Assembly: GCA_029953675.1 (NCBI GenBank)
Contig: JAMWBK010000013.1
Coordinates: forward strand, 806,001-870,000
Direction of reading: 5' to 3'
Source of the DNA: Rhodosorus marinus
Taxonomy: Eukaryota > Rhodophyta > Stylonematophyceae > Stylonematales > Stylonemataceae
Length of the DNA stretch: 64,000 bases
Shown here: positions 31,674 to 41,600 of the stretch, piece after piece
Layout: every line of letters starts with the position of its first letter
How positions within the stretch are numbered: position 1 is the stretch's first letter
Translations under genes and position numbers: made by a program
Notes under the pieces: model-generated
What the model saw: the letters and a program-made list of their open reading frames with translations, nothing else
What the model was told of the DNA's origin: nothing
Database searches by the model: none

Positions 31674-34258
31674 TGAATGGTTTAATCGGAGGCTGAAAAA
31701 AAACCCCGAGGGGAAAAAAAGACTAAGCGCGGCGAAGTACTCGCGCCTCCAACATCAAAGCGGCATTCATGCGCCACAGCAGGAAACTTAAGCGGGTAAA
31801 CAACGATTGAAGACGGTCAGGGCGTTCGCGGAACAACTCCCGAAGCCAGCGAGAACCAACAGAGTCCATGAACCCAAAGCACTCAATGATCAGGGGTACC
31901 AAGCGATGTGCTAGTGCCGAAGCACGAACACCAGGGGAAGACAAAGCCCCCGCGTATTTGATCTTTTTGCGGCGTCTCATGCTGGCGGCGGCAGATCCAC
32001 GGCGCTCCCCCGCAGCCGGGAGATAACGACTAGCTTGAGGGTTAGGAACAGCAAGATCAACGTATGTGGTACGGCGGCTGTCGTCACAGGTGATCACCAG
32101 GTCGGCTACACGGCGTTCATCATTTTGAAAGTCCGCGACGGGTAAAGGTTTCTCACGTTCGATTTCCAGACCGGCTTGCCGGACTATAGGCCGAAGTTCC
32201 CGGTATAACAGGTTCAAGATCCGTGTATGGCGGCGGGTTCGAGCACCTTTCACCGCCGGGCAACTAGCGAGCAGGTGGGCGCCAAAATCTGCGTTGTCTT
32301 CAGTCTGAGAGCAGAGAGGGCACGACGAACCCATCTCGTACGGCCAAGGGGGCTGATGTAAGCCGAGGTATAAGCGCAGTGAAGTACGCACTTCGAAATC
32401 CGACAGTGTGAGTGGCGGAAAGGCTGGTACGGTCATGAGCCACTGAGAGCTAATAACCCCTCCAAGACTACGTAGGCGGGCGCGAGCGCGAGAAGATGAG
32501 ACCATCTGCGCGAGGAGTCGGCCATATGCAGCACGGTGCAAAGTCCCAAGAAAGGATATTTTGCAGCGCATCCGTGCGTGCTTGAGCTCGGCTCCCAGCG
32601 CGCTGGGAATCATCAGGAGGATCAACTGGAACTTCTTCTTCTGCGGCAACCACTGGGTCAATCTCCCCTAGAACAGGTTCAGGCGCAGGACGAATCCCCG
32701 GGGCGGAGCCTCGAGAGCGGTCAAATACAGCTCGCCAGTCAGGAAGACGGGGTTGAACGGTTTCGGGGAGACTAGTACAGGAATTCAGGGCGGTTTGGAG
32801 CTCCAGAAACAAGTCTTGGGCGCTTTCCGGTACGCTGGGAAGCAAGACACCCCGCGAGAGGCTCGCCATCAAATTGCGGAACTTCGAGATACCCAAGCTG
32901 CTCAAAGTGGGAAGTGCGGTTCCCCAGGCCCCTACTGCGGCTGCAGGTTGGACCACAACACGATTGCAGAGGCCCAGTCCCCCAATCGCAATGGGAGGCC
33001 TACCTGGGCGCGCACAACATCACAGGTGGGTCGCGGCAGAGCGCTCAGCTCTTCATCGAGAAAATACCCCAGGTCACGGAAACTTTCAGCATCCGCACGA
33101 GTGGCCAACCACCGGCCCCAATGAGTTGGAAGTGAGCGAAGCCAATAGGTTAACCGCTGACTGCAACAATACCGAAACAGCAACAACGAGCACTGGAGAA
33201 AGCCCGGAGGTAGCCGACGAAGCTCTGCAACCAGCTGTCTGTGCTTACCGAGGAGCTGCAGCAACTCGCCTTCAACGAAGGACGGCGACCCGTAGGGGAT
33301 GCCTAAGTGGACAAAACCATCCGGTCTCCAAATATCCTGGAACGACGCAGGTACATGCTGCTCTTGTGCAGCTACACCTCCCCAGTAGAACGATTTGTGA
33401 TGATTAACCTCCAGGTCAACCCGCGAAGCCAAGGAGCGGAGACGATCATAAGCGAGTGCTAGAGTATCAGGGGGCCCCAGGAGGCACACGTCGTCGTGGT
33501 ATGCAACCGTACGAACCTGCGGGAATTCGGAGCGAAGACAAAGCAAGACGAGTTGTAGTCCACAGGCATGTAGGAAAGGGGACAAGGGATCACCCTGTTG
33601 TAGCCCTGTGCGCGCCGCAAACGTGTGTGAGGAAGCGCCAAGGGTGTCATAGGTAGCCCCACGACCAAGCGGAGAATAAAGTCTACTAACAAAGGGAAAG
33701 CCTACAGGGAAGACTTCGCGCACCACGTGCATGAGAGCCGGACGAGAGACGCGGTTGAACGCATTGGTAAAATCTACAGAGAGGAGCCCAGAATCTGGGG
33801 AGTACGCCATTTCCGAACGGAGTAAAACAGACAACAACTCACAGCCACCACGATAGCCCACGCCTAACTGCACGTGCCCAAAGAAACGGCGGGATTCGGG
33901 AACCAGGATTTTCACTAACCATCGCGCCGCCAATTTGCGGACCACCTCAACCAGGCCAATAGGGCGAATAGCAGGGCTCGAGGCCGTGTGGCCGGGCTTC
34001 GAAAGCAGACACAACTGCGAACGCCCGACCAAGAACCACGCACACTCACACAGGGGATCACCATTCACGAGCGCTTCGACCACCCACGCCAACGCCTTCA
34101 AACCTTCATCACTTAAGAAACGGAGATATTCCACCCGCAGCCCCGAGGGCCCTGGGGAACGGCCCTTCGGAGCATCATGAACCAACTCACGCACCGCCTC
34201 CAGATTGACCGCTAACCGCGCACTGGGATGTGGCGCGGCGCGGTACTCTTCGAACACT
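31674..34258 (-). mobile_element. 5'-truncated family A retrotransposon (copy A2) with 7-bp target duplication
   Basis: 2,585 bp on - strand, flanked by GTATGAA at 31667-31673 and 34259-34265. It starts inside ORF2 at EEYRAAPHPSARLAVNLEAV. Motifs: GRSPGPSGLRVEYL, TGLQQGDPLSPFLHACGLQL, YHDD (33490-33501), PLRLGD (where the frame shifts), CPLC knuckle, RRHTRILNLLYRELR, VADLVITCDDSRRTTYVDLA and MRRRKKIKY to VLRRA. Relative to copy A1 it has lost one C near 32980 and gained one A near 32541, but lacks the three A1 lesions. The few differences imply recent activity of the family. Confidence 0.87.
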
Positions 34259-34261
34259 GTA

Positions 34262-34530
34262 TGAAGGTATTTTCAATAGAAAAAAAACGAGGGGAAAAAA
34301 AGACTATGCACGGCAAAGATCGCGGACCTCCAGCATCAAAGCAGTGTTCATACGCCATAGTAAGAAACAAGTCGCTGCTTCCTTGATGGAGAACTATTCC
34401 CCGTTCCGACAATAGCAATGACCTGAGTGACTGCAACCTCCACGCTGACTAAATGAATTTTCCGATTGGTAGTAGACTCATTTGGGTGGGGTATAAGGCA
34501 CGCCGCATGGGGGCCTGCCTGATCCTACCT
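34262..34530 (-). repeat. Duplicate of the 34895-35160 block
   Basis: Direct repeat of 34895-35160: TTCAATAGAAAA, AGCATCAAAGCAGTGTTCATACGCC, GTTCCGACAATAGCAATGACC and ACTCATTTGGGTGGG. It carries a decayed family A-like coding end (AYEHCFDAG on -). Confidence 0.6.
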
Positions 34531-34543
34531 GGGAAAGTACTTG

Positions 34544-34805
34544 AATGAAGATAGAAAATTACTTTCTATTCTGTTGTGACCGGACTTAAAACGCCAATCA
34601 ATGTTGATTGGAGTAGAAGGTTTTCAAGATTTTCATGGAAGTTTCATTGGTTGTTGGTTGTCCCAATGAAGATAGAAAATTACTTATTATTCTGTTGTAG
34701 GTTGACCTGACTTAAAACACCAATCAATGTTGATTGGAGTAGAAGGTTTTCAAAATTTTCATGGAAGTTTCATTGGTTGTTGGGATAACCAACAACCAAT
34801 GAAAC
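34544..34805. repeat. 121-bp tandem duplication capped by a fold-back
   Basis: Two units (34544-34664 and from 34665) beginning AATGAAGATAGAAAATTACTT and containing CCAATCAATGTTGATTGG. The second unit ends in a perfect inverted copy: arms 34767-34783 and 34789-34805 (17 bp) around GATAA. Confidence 0.8.
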
Positions 34806-35423
34806 GTTTCCATGCGGTATAGGGAAAAAAACATTGGTCCTCAGCCATCTTACCGATGTACATTTCTGCAAGGAAAGAAACACTTGCGTAAACTTCAATA
34901 GAAAACAAAACGAACGCATAAAAACAGACTCCGCTTTTATGCTGGAGGTGCGTAAAGATCGTTCGCCTTCCAGCATCAAAGCAGTGTTCATACGCCAAAG
35001 TAAGAAACCAGTCGGTGCTAACTTGATGGAGAAATAAGCCCGTTCCGACAATAGCAATGACCTGAGTGAGTGCAACCTCCACGCTGCCTAAATGAATTTT
35101 CTGATTGTAAATAGACTCATTTGGGTGGGATATAGGGCACGCCTCTTGGCGGCATAGGGACAAAAAACATTGGTCCTCAGCCATCTTACCGTTCAGTACC
35201 TGCTCACAAGGTCCACGATCTTTGCGAGGATACGCGGCCTGGGGTTATAAGTAAGCCGATGCTTCCTGAGGATTGGGATGCGTTGGAGGAGGGATATGTG
35301 ACAAGTCGTACATTGCCAGAGCAGGGATTGTGATAAGCGCTCAGATCTGAATTTGGGTAAACGAGTTTGTAGGCAGTTGGCAGAAATTTGGGAAAGTTGT
35401 CTAGTTCGTGAGGAGGGAGCAGA
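34806..35423. repeat. Inverted counterpart of 3519-4060
   Basis: Upstream flank of the secreted-repeat gene plus a family A-like remnant, collinear in reverse with 3519-4060. Both contain the order GTACATTTC, CAGTGTTCATACGCC, CAATGACCTGAGTGA and ACTCATTTGGGTG. No ORF is convincing. Confidence 0.6.
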
Positions 35424-36119
35424 TTGAATATGATGAAGTTGTGTAGTTTAATTTTTGTCACCCTGTTAGGGTTCACAATGGCGGTTCCCTTGATGCAGAA
35501 AATTCATCTTGCGGAGCCGGCAGCCTTCGTTACGGGTGCGGAACCGGCAGCCTTCGTTACGGGTGCGGAGCCAGCAGCCTTCGTTACGGGTGCGGAACCG
35601 GCAGCCTTCGTTACCGGTGCGGAACCGGCAGCCTTCGTTACCGGTGCGGAACCGGCAGCCTTCGTTACCGGTGCGGAACCGGCAGCCTTCGTTACGGGTG
35701 CGGAACCGGCAGCCTTCGTTACCGGTGCGGAGCCGGCAGCCTTCGTTACCGGTGCGGAGCCGGCAGCCTTCGTTACCGGTGCGGAGCCGGCAGCCTTCGT
35801 TACCGGTGCGGAACCGGCAGCCTTCGTTACCGGTGCGGAACCGGCAGCCTTCGTTACCGGTGCGGAGCCGGCAGCCTTCGTTACCGGTGCGGAGCCGGCA
35901 GCCTTCGTTACCGGTGCGGAGCCGGCAGCCTTCGTTACCGGTGCGGAACCGGCAGCCTTCGTTACCGGTGCGGAACCGGCAGCCTTCGTTACGGGTGCGG
36001 AGCCGGCAGCCTCCGTTACGGGTGCGGAACCGGCAGCCTTCGTTACCGGTGCGGAACCGGCAGCCTTCGTTACGGGTGCGGAGCCAGCAGCCTTCGTTAC
36101 GGGTGCGGAGGTAAAGTAG
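35424..36119 (+). CDS. Secreted nine-residue-repeat protein (copy 2)
   Basis: 231 residues. Residues 1-20 are a signal peptide (MNMMKLCSLI, then FVTLLGFTMA), followed by VPLMQKIHLA and 22 tandem copies of EPAAFVTGA (35514-36107), ending EVK. The 27-bp units differ almost only at third codon positions (GAG/GAA, CCG/CCA, ACG/ACC); the one replacement is F to S in a late unit. This supports selection on, or homogenisation of, the protein repeat. Directly after the stop another frame reads EEEPASHVQAEYPAAGVE, a degenerate extra repeat resembling the copy 1 tail, so a frameshift seems to have shortened the protein. GAGGTAAAGT at the end also resembles a splice donor, leaving a downstream exon possible. 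Antisense frames are open only because the unit length is a multiple of three. Function unknown; an extracellular structural role is a guess. Confidence 0.72.
   Translation: MNMMKLCSLIFVTLLGFTMAVPLMQKIHLAEPAAFVTGAEPAAFVTGAEPAAFVTGAEPAAFVTGAEPAAFVTGAEPAAFVTGAEPAAFVTGAEPAAFVTGAEPAAFVTGAEPAAFVTGAEPAAFVTGAEPAAFVTGAEPAAFVTGAEPAAFVTGAEPAAFVTGAEPAAFVTGAEPAAFVTGAEPAAFVTGAEPAASVTGAEPAAFVTGAEPAAFVTGAEPAAFVTGAEVK
35514..36107 (+). repeat. 22-unit 27-bp coding minisatellite
   Basis: Perfectly in-register 27-bp units (core GCAGCCTTCGTTACSGGTGC, S = C or G), each encoding EPAAFVTGA. No spacers separate the units, so it is not a CRISPR array. Confidence 0.95.
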
Positions 36120-36409
36120 TGACCCTGAGGAGGAGCCAGCATCCCACGTTCAGGCTGAGTATCCTGCAGCTGGGGTTGAATGAAAATTCCCACACAGAAA
36201 CAATTCGCTGTAATGTTGGATACCCGAGATCGTATGCTCAATAACTTGAACTAGAGTGAATTTTTTAACCAACTGCGCCCGCTTGCTGCAGCCACGTTGC
36301 GCTAGTCTAAGCATATTAAACAAATGCTTTCAGTCTAATCCCAGACAAGCGTAACCCTATGTTTTTCCTCGCATAGTCATCGAATTAGTGTTGGGTTACA
36401 TTAGGCAGC

Positions 36410-36835
36410 ACCAGCTTGTGTACTTCGCCGATTGAAGGAACAACGATATTCTGAGAGAATGGCCAGTCTCCCACGTGCAGAGGGCCGGTCTCACAGGTTC
36501 CAGCCTTTTGTTGTGGAGAACTATGGGCATCTAGAAAAGTCGAGCTTGGAATGGCTGCGGAAATGTCTTACTGACCACCCGGTTGAATTTATGGGAGTCC
36601 TATGCCGGTTAAGTGTCGCTCTCTGGCGATATTCTAGAAGTATGCTCGCCGAGGTGCGCCATCGCCGCGTCATCGCCGCCTGAGTTTGCATGCTTTTCTC
36701 CGTAGTTTCTAGTTCCTTCTCACGCCCTGCGTAAACGCTTCAAGCTATGCTAGTAAATCCATCCACGCTTCCCTACCTAGTTGTTAATTCCTTTTCACGC
36801 TTTGCTTAGCGCTTTAGGCTATACTAATAAAACCA
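36410..36835 (+). mobile_element. Family C 3' ends in the left arm
   Basis: 36410-36690 encodes LKEQRYSERMASLPRAEGRS-like sequence, FVVENYGHLEKSSLEWLRKC and LCRLSVALWRYSRSMLAEVRHR. A second tip (TTCACGCTTTGCTTAGCGC to CTAATAAAACCACCAG) follows at 36765-36835. Confidence 0.7.
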
Positions 36836-37499
36836 CCAGTAAATCCATCCAGCAAAGAATGCAGTTCTGTTTGTCTGGGGTAACACCGACCCACTTTTTA
36901 ATTAATTAAGGCTTTATTGTTAGCAAACGTGTACAATCGAAGCGACTCCCTTCACCGACGAAGAGTTTGTCAGACTTGCTGATGCAAATGCCATCCTAGC
37001 ACGTGGCCCTGGAACGTGTTGATGACCAACAAAATGGGCGTGCAGACTCTAGGATGGAAGCTAACCTGATGAATCAAGACACACGCGCGTATACCATGCA
37101 GTGACTGAGGGTTAACCAAGTCTGATGCCTATATAAGCCAAGATCGTTTTGTCATCCTAGTGAGGAAGACTCTGGGAGACATAACAATATAAAAGAAACA
37201 GGCACATGAACACCTAATTTGTCAACATTTATTAGCAAATTGATTAGCGGCTGACCTGACTGTAGAAGGTATTGATCGAGCACGAGTCTGGTTTGCAGCC
37301 TGGTATGGGAGCAGGACCTGGTTGCCAGACATGCCCACAACTGGCACGAGGAAGCTGTAGCGACGAGAAACGATGTGTAGCATTCGGATGCTCCTTGGGC
37401 TCCCTTTACCTGGGCTTCGCTGGGAGTTCACGCAAGATGTTTAAAAAACCGTCCCAGAAACCACTGTAGCTAGACATTGAGTGTTGGATGCTCTATATA

Positions 37500-37562
37500 G
37501 GGTTGTGCCAAGAGGGTCGGGTTTTTTGCTGTTTACGACCCGGAAGTGGGTAAAATTCCCTG
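37500..37562 (-). mobile_element. Partial MITE-like element
   Basis: GGTTGTGCCAAGAGGGTCGG and downstream TTTACGACCCGGAAGTGGGT match the right half (reverse complement) of the hairpin element at 49198-49317. It lies at the centre of the large inverted repeat. Confidence 0.6.
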
Positions 37563-37794
37563 TGTAGCCCAGGCAAAGGGAGTCCTAGGAGCATTCGAAT
37601 ACTACACATCATTTCTCATCCCTACAGCTTCCTCGTGCCAGTTGTGGGCAACTCTGGCAACTAGGCCGTGCTCCCATACTAGGCTGCAAAACCAGACTTG
37701 TGCTCGATCAATACCTTCTACCGTCGGATCAGCGACTAGTTCCTCAAAGCGTGTCGGTGTAATCCCAGACAAACAGAACTGCATTCTTTACTGG

Positions 37795-38170
37795 ATGGAT
37801 TTACTAGCATAGTTTGGAGCGTTACGCAGGGCGTGAGAGGGAACTAGAAACTAGGGAGAAAAGCGTGCAAACTCAGGCGGCGATGACGCGGCGATGGCGC
37901 GCTTCGGCGAGCATGCTGATAGAATATCGCCAGAGAGCGACACTTAACCGGCATAGGACTCTTATAAATTCAATCAACACATTCAGTAACCAACAGGTCA
38001 GTAAGACATTTCCGCAGCAATGCCAAGCGGGACTTTTCTGGATGCCCAAAGCTTTCCACAATAATAGGCTGGAACCTGTGAGAACGGTCAGTGCAGTGGC
38101 ACAGGGGAGACTGGCCATATGCTCTCAGCATGCAGTCTTTCCTTCAATCGGCGAAGTACACAAACTGTTG
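37795..38170 (-). mobile_element. Family C 3' end in the right arm
   Basis: On - strand encodes VLCRLSVALWRYSISMLAEARHRRVIAA and a decayed upstream part. It mirrors the copy at 36410-36760. Confidence 0.65.
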
Positions 38171-38210
38171 CTGCCTAATGGAAACCAGCACTAATTCGAT
38201 CATTGCGCAA

Positions 38211-38278
38211 GCAGAAGTATGGAACTCCATACTTCTGCTCTAGCCCAGACAAACGTAACTACGTTTGTCTGGGCTAGA
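38211..38278. repeat. Two adjacent perfect palindromes with AC loops
   Basis: Palindrome 1: arms 38211-38223 and 38226-38238 (13 bp). Palindrome 2: arms 38239-38257 and 38260-38278 (19 bp). Each has a two-base AC centre and they touch without a gap. The partner sequence near 36330-36360 has single-copy sequence here. Confidence 0.92.
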
Positions 38279-38280
38279 CT

Positions 38281-38688
38281 GGTTGTGGTGGCTGGCGGTG
38301 GTGGTGGCTAGACTGAATCAATAGTATTTGGTTTGGTTGTTGGGGTGCGATGGTTACCCATCGAAATAAATTGCGGGTGCGTCAGCGAAATGAACGGCTG
38401 TTGTCTCATCGAATGAATGTTTCTCAGCGTTATCTTTCCCGTTTCTCACCGCATGTAAGTTCTTAACGAAATGGTTTGGAGCATTAGTGTGTGAAGGTTG
38501 GAGCGTCCCGAGCCTGCCTCTTTCGAATTGTGTTGATTATCTACGTGCGCCATAAGCCTCAATTCAGGAAAATTGATTTCTAGTTAAGTGGACGCACTTC
38601 TAAATGAACGCAGATTTTCTTGCGAACCGGCGACAGGTGATCAAGATACTATTCACATCCAACAATCAGCGTGTGCTCACTTGAAGAT
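38281..38688. other. Spacer downstream of the cysteine-rich gene
   Basis: About 400 bp with a (TGG)n-like patch at 38286-38310 and no supported gene. It must include the 3' UTR and polyadenylation region of the gene on - strand. Confidence 0.4.
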
Positions 38689-41600
38689 CTACAGTTTCTC
38701 CTTGCACGCACACACGGTCTCGCTTTCCGTGACAAACGCGAATTCCTTGGTGCGCACGACCGTAGGATATTGAGGTGAGTTGCGAAGCGACGGAACCAGG
38801 CGAGCACGTGGTAGAAGAGTGCGCAATGCGGGTGCGGGAAGACTTACCCCAAGGCCTGTACTCATAGGACATCGGTCACCCAGAACCCTATCAGTGTGGT
38901 TGCAAGTTCCGGGGCCGCGACAAACCACGTTGTAGCATCGATTTGCTTCAAAACCGGTCTCACAAGTACACTTGCTTGGATCGCTCACATCCTCAACGAC
39001 CGTCTGCATATAAACAAAGAGGAAAATGAGAATGTCAGAAGGCGGCACCAACACCGGAGCGCACAAACCTCTCTTCCAAACGCCTCCATTGCCTTCTTAT
39101 TCACACTTACTCCAAGACGTGCTCTGTCGTGACAAGTATCACCAGGATTCGCATATGCGGCGATAGTAGTACCTGACGGACCACCGGAGCCCTCGCTCAG
39201 TTTGAATCGATAACTGCATTGCTGCGTCGCGCATGTGCATTCGCCCGGATTGTCACCCGGAGTGAGAAGCTGGTTTCGAAAACGAGCGGTTGATGAAACA
39301 TTAGTCAGCGGAGATGTCTCCTACTTCCCCCTGGTCTAAAGAGCATCGGTTTTGCATACTCCTGTGCTATCCCCATCGGTCTTTGGCACACAGATGTCTC
39401 CAATTTTGCCTTGCTGTGGCGAGCATCCCGCAATTCCAGCCGGACAATCAATGTTGACACACTTTTGCGTGCATTTACAATTGCCCCGCTGGTCCACAGT
39501 GATGACCTTCGCATCCGGAAGAAGACAGAAAACACAAAACCGTACGTGAGCTTTTGAGGCTTTGGCCTTTCCTTGAACCTTCACTGTCAAGCATACAACC
39601 AAACAAAAAAAAAAAAGACTCACCCCGTTTCCGTTATCGCAGGGTTCTCCAAACTCGCCCTCAAAAGTCTCACAGCCATCTCCTTCGCAGCTTGATAGAG
39701 TGCACTTATCAAGCCGGCAGCGACAGGAAATGAAATCTCCCGGATGGGATTCAACCACCACCTGTATTCCGAATACAGGAACGTTTCCTGAAAGCTCAGT
39801 CTAGATCTTTTTCTCGGTTCTCTTATCGCCGGAGATCGCATGTATCGAGGTACTCACGCCTGCCAACGGACCGACAGCACATCCATAACCGGGAATGCCA
39901 TCAAGAGCACCATTAGTTGTTTTCTGATTGCAAGAATTTTCGCACCTGCATAATCCTCCACCGCTTGCTCGCTTAAGAGTCTTCCAAAACGGTAAAACAA
40001 ACCAAGCAGGAAAGAAAGGGGAGGTTAAGTAGGTCATGACCTTCGTCCATTCCTCAAGAAAGCGCGACCATCATCTAACGTACCAGGGTCTGAAGGTAGT
40101 CGCTAATACACTCTTCCCCAACAGGAATACATCCAGCATCGCGATGGTAACATTGTGAGCTCGGACAGTCCTCGACGGACTGACAGAAACACACTCCTTC
40201 ATCCCCAACGACCCCCGTAGCGACCTAACCCAAGCCAATTAAGGAAATAGAAAAGCAGGAGGACAAGGCAGCGGTCAGTAGATGTGAAACGGATTCGACT
40301 GCAACCCTAGGCACAACACGTGTTTGGCCAAGTGAACTGACCCCTTCAATCGAGCCCTCTTGAAGGGTGCACCTTTCGCCAGTGTAAGTGTCACAGTTTC
40401 TCGTGCACTCGGGACTCTGCAGGGTGCACTGAATCGCGCAAGCACACGCGCCGGAATGCTTGTCCTGGACCAGGTTCTATGCAAAGAGACAAACATTGCT
40501 CCTCCATAAGACGCAAGAAACATCCCCTCGCCCCTCAACATGTTGAACATCTTTTCGGGAGGCCCTACCCCGCTTCCAAAATCTTCAGTGCAACTATCTC
40601 CAGCGCTTTGGCCGGTGAACTTACAGCCAAGGACTCCCGGCGGACACTGACAAGTTCTTGTTTGTTGACATTCACAATCATACTCTCCCACAGGTTCTGC
40701 GAGCGGCAAGAGCACCTGTGGCAAAGGTGGAAGCGACCTCGGTTCAACTCTCAAAACAATCACGCTCGAGAGAAAGACCGTGGCAAGATCCCTACTCCGG
40801 ACGCATCCCAGTTTGTACAGGAGTTCCTATAGGGCTCATCCTGTATAGCCCTCGGATAACTACGACTATCATCAAGTGTGGAGTTCCGCTCGTAGTTGCA
40901 TTGATTATTGATTTCAAGGGCCGGTGCACAGTAGCAGATCCCTTCGTCCTTCTCAAGGAGAACCTGCAGAAGGGAAACAAACATATCATTTTTGTCCTTC
41001 CCTTAGCAAATTGTGTCAAGAGCAGTTGCCATGCTTCCGCGGGAACTTCTTTACCCCTTCAACAGATCCATCAACACCCACCACTGTGGAGCTACACGCT
41101 TGACCGCCATATCCTTTGGCTACACACTCCGGACAACCCAAGGGGTCAGGAATGTACTCGCACGGTGCAGTACATGAGCACTAGGGGGTCCGCATTCAAA
41201 GCAAAGAGAAAGAGTGAGGATACGTGGGCCAGTTTCTCAAGCTCGTGTTTGGGGAGCTGAGCGGCTTACGAATCTCATGCCTGGTCGGTAGGCCCCGTCG
41301 GGAAGCGCCAGCACGACCTGGAAGTTTGGAGACACGTCCAGGGACGAATTGGTGAGATTGCCTTATCGCAGACACTTCTTTGGAACAAATTCTTCTGCAA
41401 TTTGTTTTCATATCTTGCTCTTACCCCAGGGGCTCCCGCCGCGCTCGTACAGACCTGTCCCGCTATCGAGTTGTAGACTTCGATATCCGTGGCAAGGCTA
41501 TCTGAGACCACCGTGCACGTCAGCCCACCCAACTCCTCACAGCTACATTGATTAGTGGTCGTCCCGAGTACACGTTTCACCGTCCCGAACTCGCCACACG

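Larger units (their letters stand above)
36330..38280. repeat. Large imperfect inverted repeat (~2 kb)
   Basis: The left arm (about 36330-37430) pairs with the right arm (about 37562-38280). Shared blocks from the outside in: TCTAATCCCAGACAAGCG, CGAATTAGTG, GTGTACTTCGCCGATTGAAGG, a family C 3' end, AGAATGCAGTTCTGTTTGTC, and GGTATTGATCGAGCACRAGT through CCCACAACTGGCACGAGGAA. The left arm holds about 360 bp (36890-37250, including repeat Y) absent from the right. The centre holds a partial copy of the MITE-like repeat found at 49198-49317. Confidence 0.8.

Noticed and set aside
35514-36107. Possible CRISPR array
   Set aside because: Units are contiguous without spacers, encode a peptide repeat, and the DNA is eukaryotic.
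35504-36241. 245-codon ORF on - strand and 201-codon second + frame across the 27-bp array
   Set aside because: Repeat unit length is a multiple of three, so several frames stay open automatically. Only the + frame with the signal peptide and synonymous unit variation is supported.
41196-41580. ORFs on - strand reading through intron 2 of the cysteine-rich gene
   Set aside because: They lack the module pattern. The spliced reading with acceptor before 41317 restores the pattern and phase 0.
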